From contig JADJTY010000001.1 of the NCBI GenBank assembly GCA_016710935.1, positions 124,001 through 188,000 of the forward strand: a stretch of 64,000 nucleotides of DNA, written 5' to 3'. Below are positions 61,562-64,000 of this stretch, piece by piece. Both the position numbers and the translations under genes were made by a program. The number at the start of each line of letters is the position of its first letter. The first letter of the stretch is position 1. This DNA comes from Chitinophagaceae bacterium. Lineage in GTDB: Bacteria > Bacteroidota > Bacteroidia > Chitinophagales > Chitinophagaceae. The notes beneath the pieces are model-generated. The model worked only from the letters and a program-made list of their open reading frames with translations. It ran no database searches and was not told the origin of the DNA.

Positions 61562-62144
61562 TCAGCTCAGGTTGTATATTAAAACTTTTGCGGTGGTGGC
61601 TGCAAAGTCCAAATGCCTGTATGGCATTGCGGTGTGTCTCGGTTCCATAACCTTTATTGGTATTCCATCCATAATGGGGGTATAATACATGAAGTTCCTG
61701 CATAAATTCATCCCGGTAGGTTTTTGCAAGAATACTGGCAGCAGCAATGGCTGCATATTTTCCATCGCCTTTTACAATGCATTGATGCGGCAGATGCGGA
61801 TAGGGTTTAAAACGGTTTCCATCTATTAATAAAAACTCGGGTATAACGGTTAAACGGTCGATGCAAAGATGCATGGCGGTAAAGCTGGCCTGCAGAATAT
61901 TTATTTTATCAATGGTTTCATTATCTACGGATGCCACTGCAAAAGCAATGCTTTCTTTTTCAATGATAGGCCTTAGCAGGTCCCGCTGCTTTTCATTCAA
62001 TTGTTTGCTGTCATTTAATATAGGATGATAAAAATCTTTTGGCAGTATTACAGCCGCTGCAAATACAGGCCCGGCATAGCAGCCACGTCCGGCTTCGTCC
62101 AAACCGGCTTCCCGTAAATTTTTATGTAGAAAAGGAGCTAACAT
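61548..62144 (-). CDS. rnhB: Ribonuclease HII
   Basis: Removes ribonucleotides and RNA primers from DNA. The active-site motif AGLDEAGRGCYAGPVFAAAV carries the first Asp-Glu pair; ILNDSKQLNEKQRD, FLLIDGNRF (Asp) and CIVKGDGKYAAIAAASILAK (Asp) follow. The length of 198 is normal. Convergent with the Sua5-type gene; no operon partner. Confidence 0.95.
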   Translation of the reverse strand: MLAPFLHKNLREAGLDEAGRGCYAGPVFAAAVILPKDFYHPILNDSKQLNEKQRDLLRPIIEKESIAFAVASVDNETIDKINILQASFTAMHLCIDRLTVIPEFLLIDGNRFKPYPHLPHQCIVKGDGKYAAIAAASILAKTYRDEFMQELHVLYPHYGWNTNKGYGTETHRNAIQAFGLCSHHRKSFNIQPELISQK

Positions 62145-62214
62145 CTGTGTTTAACAAATATCAGGTAAAACCATAAAAAAACAATTCATTTTGCTGTATC
62201 CATTTTTGCTGCTG

Positions 62215-62222
62215 TAAATTTG
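62215..62222 (+). promoter_or_regulatory. -7 element for ctaA
   Basis: TAAATTTG, an exact TAnnTTTG match, ending eight bases before the ATG at 62231. TTTG at 62190-62193 is spaced 21 bp as a -33 element. Confidence 0.6.
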
Positions 62223-62230
62223 CACCTGCA

Positions 62231-63289
62231 ATGGATACAGTACAACAACAACGCTCACAACGCCAGATCGCTTACTGGCTTTTGATTGGGGTGGTCATGA
62301 TCATCATACAGGTTTTGATTGGCGGAATTACCCGGTTAACGGAATCAGGACTTTCTATAACAGAATGGAAACCCATTACCGGAAGCTTACCCCCATTGAA
62401 TGAGGCTGCCTGGCAACTTGAGTTTGACAAATACAAAGTGACGGATCAGTTTAAATATGTTCACCAGGATTTTACGCTATCGGAGTTTAAATTTATTTTT
62501 TTCTGGGAATGGTTTCACCGCACCTGGGCCCGGCTGATGGGGCTGGTTTTTTTGTTTGGCTTTATTTATTTCCTGGTAAAGAAAAAATTTGAGCGGGGAA
62601 TGATAAAACCAATGGTCATACTTTTTTTATTGGGCGGTTTACAGGGTTATATAGGTTGGTTAATGGTGGCGAGCGGCCTGGTACCCGAAAAATATTTTGT
62701 AGGTCATGTTGAATTAACAACTCACTTTATAGCCGCACTGGGTTTGCTTTCTTACACGTTGTGGTTTGCATTAAGCCTGCTTGTTACAGAGCATCAAAAA
62801 GTTAATGATACAAAATTGAAAAACTTTTTATTGCTGCTGCTTGCGGTTTTGTTTTTTCAATTGATATATGGTGCTTTTATGGCCGGCCTGAGGGCAGCAA
62901 TTACAGCACCAACCTGGCCGGATATAAATGGTAGCATGCTGCCAGCTATGAATGAGCTTACGCCTTTTACAAAAAACCTGGTCTCCAATCCTGTTACCAT
63001 ACATTTTATACACCGCGGACTGGCTTATGTACTGGTTGTACTGATTGGTATCTGGTGTTTTAAATTCCGTGCTATTGCAAATAATAAATTGTACAACAGG
63101 CTTCGCATAACCGTGGTACTGCTGGTGTTACTGCAGGTATTACTGGGTATTTTAACAGTATTGAATGCAACGTACCCAAACCGTTTGGTGGTGTTGGGTG
63201 TATCGCACCAGTTTGTTGCCATGATACTGCTGATGGTTGTTGTATCACTTCTTTTTGTAGTTAGAAAAAAGGAGACAGCGTTTGCATGA
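62231..63289 (+). CDS. ctaA: Heme A synthase
   Basis: Oxidises heme O to heme A for the oxidase encoded at 12-18 kb. 352 residues in the COX15 plan: the first half has QVLIGGITRLTESGLSITEW and FWEWFHRTWARLMGLVF (heme His), then VGHVELTTHFIAALGLLSY (His); the second half repeats with GAFMAGLRAAITAPTWPDIN, FIHRGLAYVLVVLIGIW (His) and VLGVSHQFVAMILLMVVVS (His). Eight helices. It is located 45 kb from ctaB rather than in the cox operon. Confidence 0.95.
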   Translation: MDTVQQQRSQRQIAYWLLIGVVMIIIQVLIGGITRLTESGLSITEWKPITGSLPPLNEAAWQLEFDKYKVTDQFKYVHQDFTLSEFKFIFFWEWFHRTWARLMGLVFLFGFIYFLVKKKFERGMIKPMVILFLLGGLQGYIGWLMVASGLVPEKYFVGHVELTTHFIAALGLLSYTLWFALSLLVTEHQKVNDTKLKNFLLLLLAVLFFQLIYGAFMAGLRAAITAPTWPDINGSMLPAMNELTPFTKNLVSNPVTIHFIHRGLAYVLVVLIGIWCFKFRAIANNKLYNRLRITVVLLVLLQVLLGILTVLNATYPNRLVVLGVSHQFVAMILLMVVVSLLFVVRKKETAFA

Positions 63290-63328
63290 TGCTGGTTTAT
63301 GTTGTAATTTTAAGCAACTGCCGCATGC

Positions 63329-64000
63329 ATGAAACAAACGCTTAAAAATATTTACTATTTTTTTCCTGTACAGCTTTTCCTGCTGCATTTCAGAAAGTTT
63401 CAGATACTGCTGGTATTCTGGTATGTATTGGGAAGTACCATTAACAGCGGCTTTATGAAAAGCTATGGTGCTGATGCACTTTTTTTTTCGCCTGAATACC
63501 TGGGGGATGTAAATGCACTGAGTGCTTTTATAGTGGGTATTGCGCTGGGTGTTTTTTTTATGAGCTGGAATATTACCACGTTCATCCTGCATAGCAAACG
63601 CTGCAAATTCCTGGCAACAACCGCAAAGCCTTTTTTAAAATATTGTATTAATAATTCACTGCTTCCGGTACTTTTTCTTGTATTCTATTTTTACAAACTC
63701 ATTCTCTTCGATTGGAAAAAGGAATTAATGAACACCGGGGAAATTGTGGTGGTCATTGCAGGCATGCTGGGTGGTATCATTTTGCTGGTGGCCGTTTCAT
63801 TTGCTTATTTTTTTGGAGCCGAAAAAAGAATTCAAAGAACCATTGCACCCATTATTGGTAAAGCCGAACATTTTAATGTGAATTATTATTCAGGCAGTGC
63901 CGAAACGGAAACGCCCGGATTAAAAGTGAGTGCATACCTGGGAGAGTGGTTTAGTCTTAAAAAGCCAAGAAACATATCGCACTACAACCAGGCGTTCCTG
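63329..64000 (+). CDS. Membrane protein, 5' part; possibly a patatin-like family member
   Basis: Starts at ATG 63329 and runs off the window after 224 codons. The N-terminus (MKQTLKNIYYFFPVQLFLLH) and four hydrophobic segments resemble the N-terminal membrane region found before a patatin-like phospholipase domain in some Bacteroidota proteins. The catalytic domain would lie outside the window, so this call rests on N-terminal resemblance only. Confidence 0.55.
   Translation, partial: MKQTLKNIYYFFPVQLFLLHFRKFQILLVFWYVLGSTINSGFMKSYGADALFFSPEYLGDVNALSAFIVGIALGVFFMSWNITTFILHSKRCKFLATTAKPFLKYCINNSLLPVLFLVFYFYKLILFDWKKELMNTGEIVVVIAGMLGGIILLVAVSFAYFFGAEKRIQRTIAPIIGKAEHFNVNYYSGSAETETPGLKVSAYLGEWFSLKKPRNISHYNQAFL

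Overview
The window reads as a chromosomal segment from a Bacteroidota bacterium, most likely Chitinophagaceae or a close relative. The evidence is the respiratory gene order (alternative complex III followed by an aa3-type oxidase), promoters of the Bacteroidota TAnnTTTG -7 type, weak Shine-Dalgarno signals, and several Bacteroidota-type families (DUF6787-like, DUF5522, DUF4434, T9SS-style secreted proteins). No rRNA operon, prophage or CRISPR array is visible. Family assignments come from recognising motifs by eye, not from searches.

Layout. 1-3.2 kb (minus): the 5' part of an M19 dipeptidase gene, two uncharacterised genes, purN and a small membrane protein gene. 3.3-20.2 kb (plus): a long respiratory operon, actABCDEF - coxB - coxA - ctaB - two coxC-like genes - cox4-like, a terminator, then sco, DUF420 and a small membrane protein gene. 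The act products pass electrons from menaquinol to cytochrome c or directly to the oxidase. ctaB at 15.2 kb and ctaA at 62.2 kb make heme A, and Sco/DUF420 belong to copper-centre assembly. 20.2-25.5 kb: housekeeping and small genes (an alkyltransferase-like gene, DUF5522, trmB, a universal stress gene, a THEP1-like NTPase with a membrane partner, a deaminase). 25.5-26.2 kb: a non-coding block with a tRNA-like structured element and a decayed duplicate of its 3' half. 26.2-38.6 kb: an Lrp regulator, a secreted FAD oxidoreductase, DUF4434, an ABC permease, a broken glycosyltransferase, MarR, an acyl-CoA dehydrogenase, small orphan genes and a class V aminotransferase. 38.7-46 kb, the most accessory part: a tandem REPIN-like array, a heptaheme cytochrome, a GDSL hydrolase, a broken yccF, a nuclease-helicase protein, a repeat-extended outer-membrane protein and a dinD with an internal stop. 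46-64 kb: an amidase, a DASS transporter, an AhpD-like gene, korB, asd, a frameshifted lamin-tail protein, a RAYT transposase between two REPIN copies, an S9 peptidase, a propeller protein, a PfkB kinase, a Sua5-type gene, rnhB, ctaA and a membrane protein running off the right edge.

The most interesting signal is the density of small palindromic elements and the evidence that they move. In several places two copies of the same longer sequence within the window differ by an extra 13-37 bp palindromic piece. Two such pieces break genes: a 37-bp insertion with a 7-bp direct repeat splits a membrane glycosyltransferase gene, and a 13-bp insertion with a 4-bp direct repeat splits yccF. Others have become coding sequence in an alkyltransferase-like gene, a DUF5522 gene and an outer-membrane protein gene. 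One palindrome family (core CCTCGTC/GACGAGG) flanks a RAYT transposase and also occurs as solo units; the other families have no obvious mobilising enzyme here.

Three disruptions (two around purN, one in the lamin-tail gene) lie in homopolymer runs and may be sequencing errors. The palindrome insertions and the dinD stop codon do not have that character.
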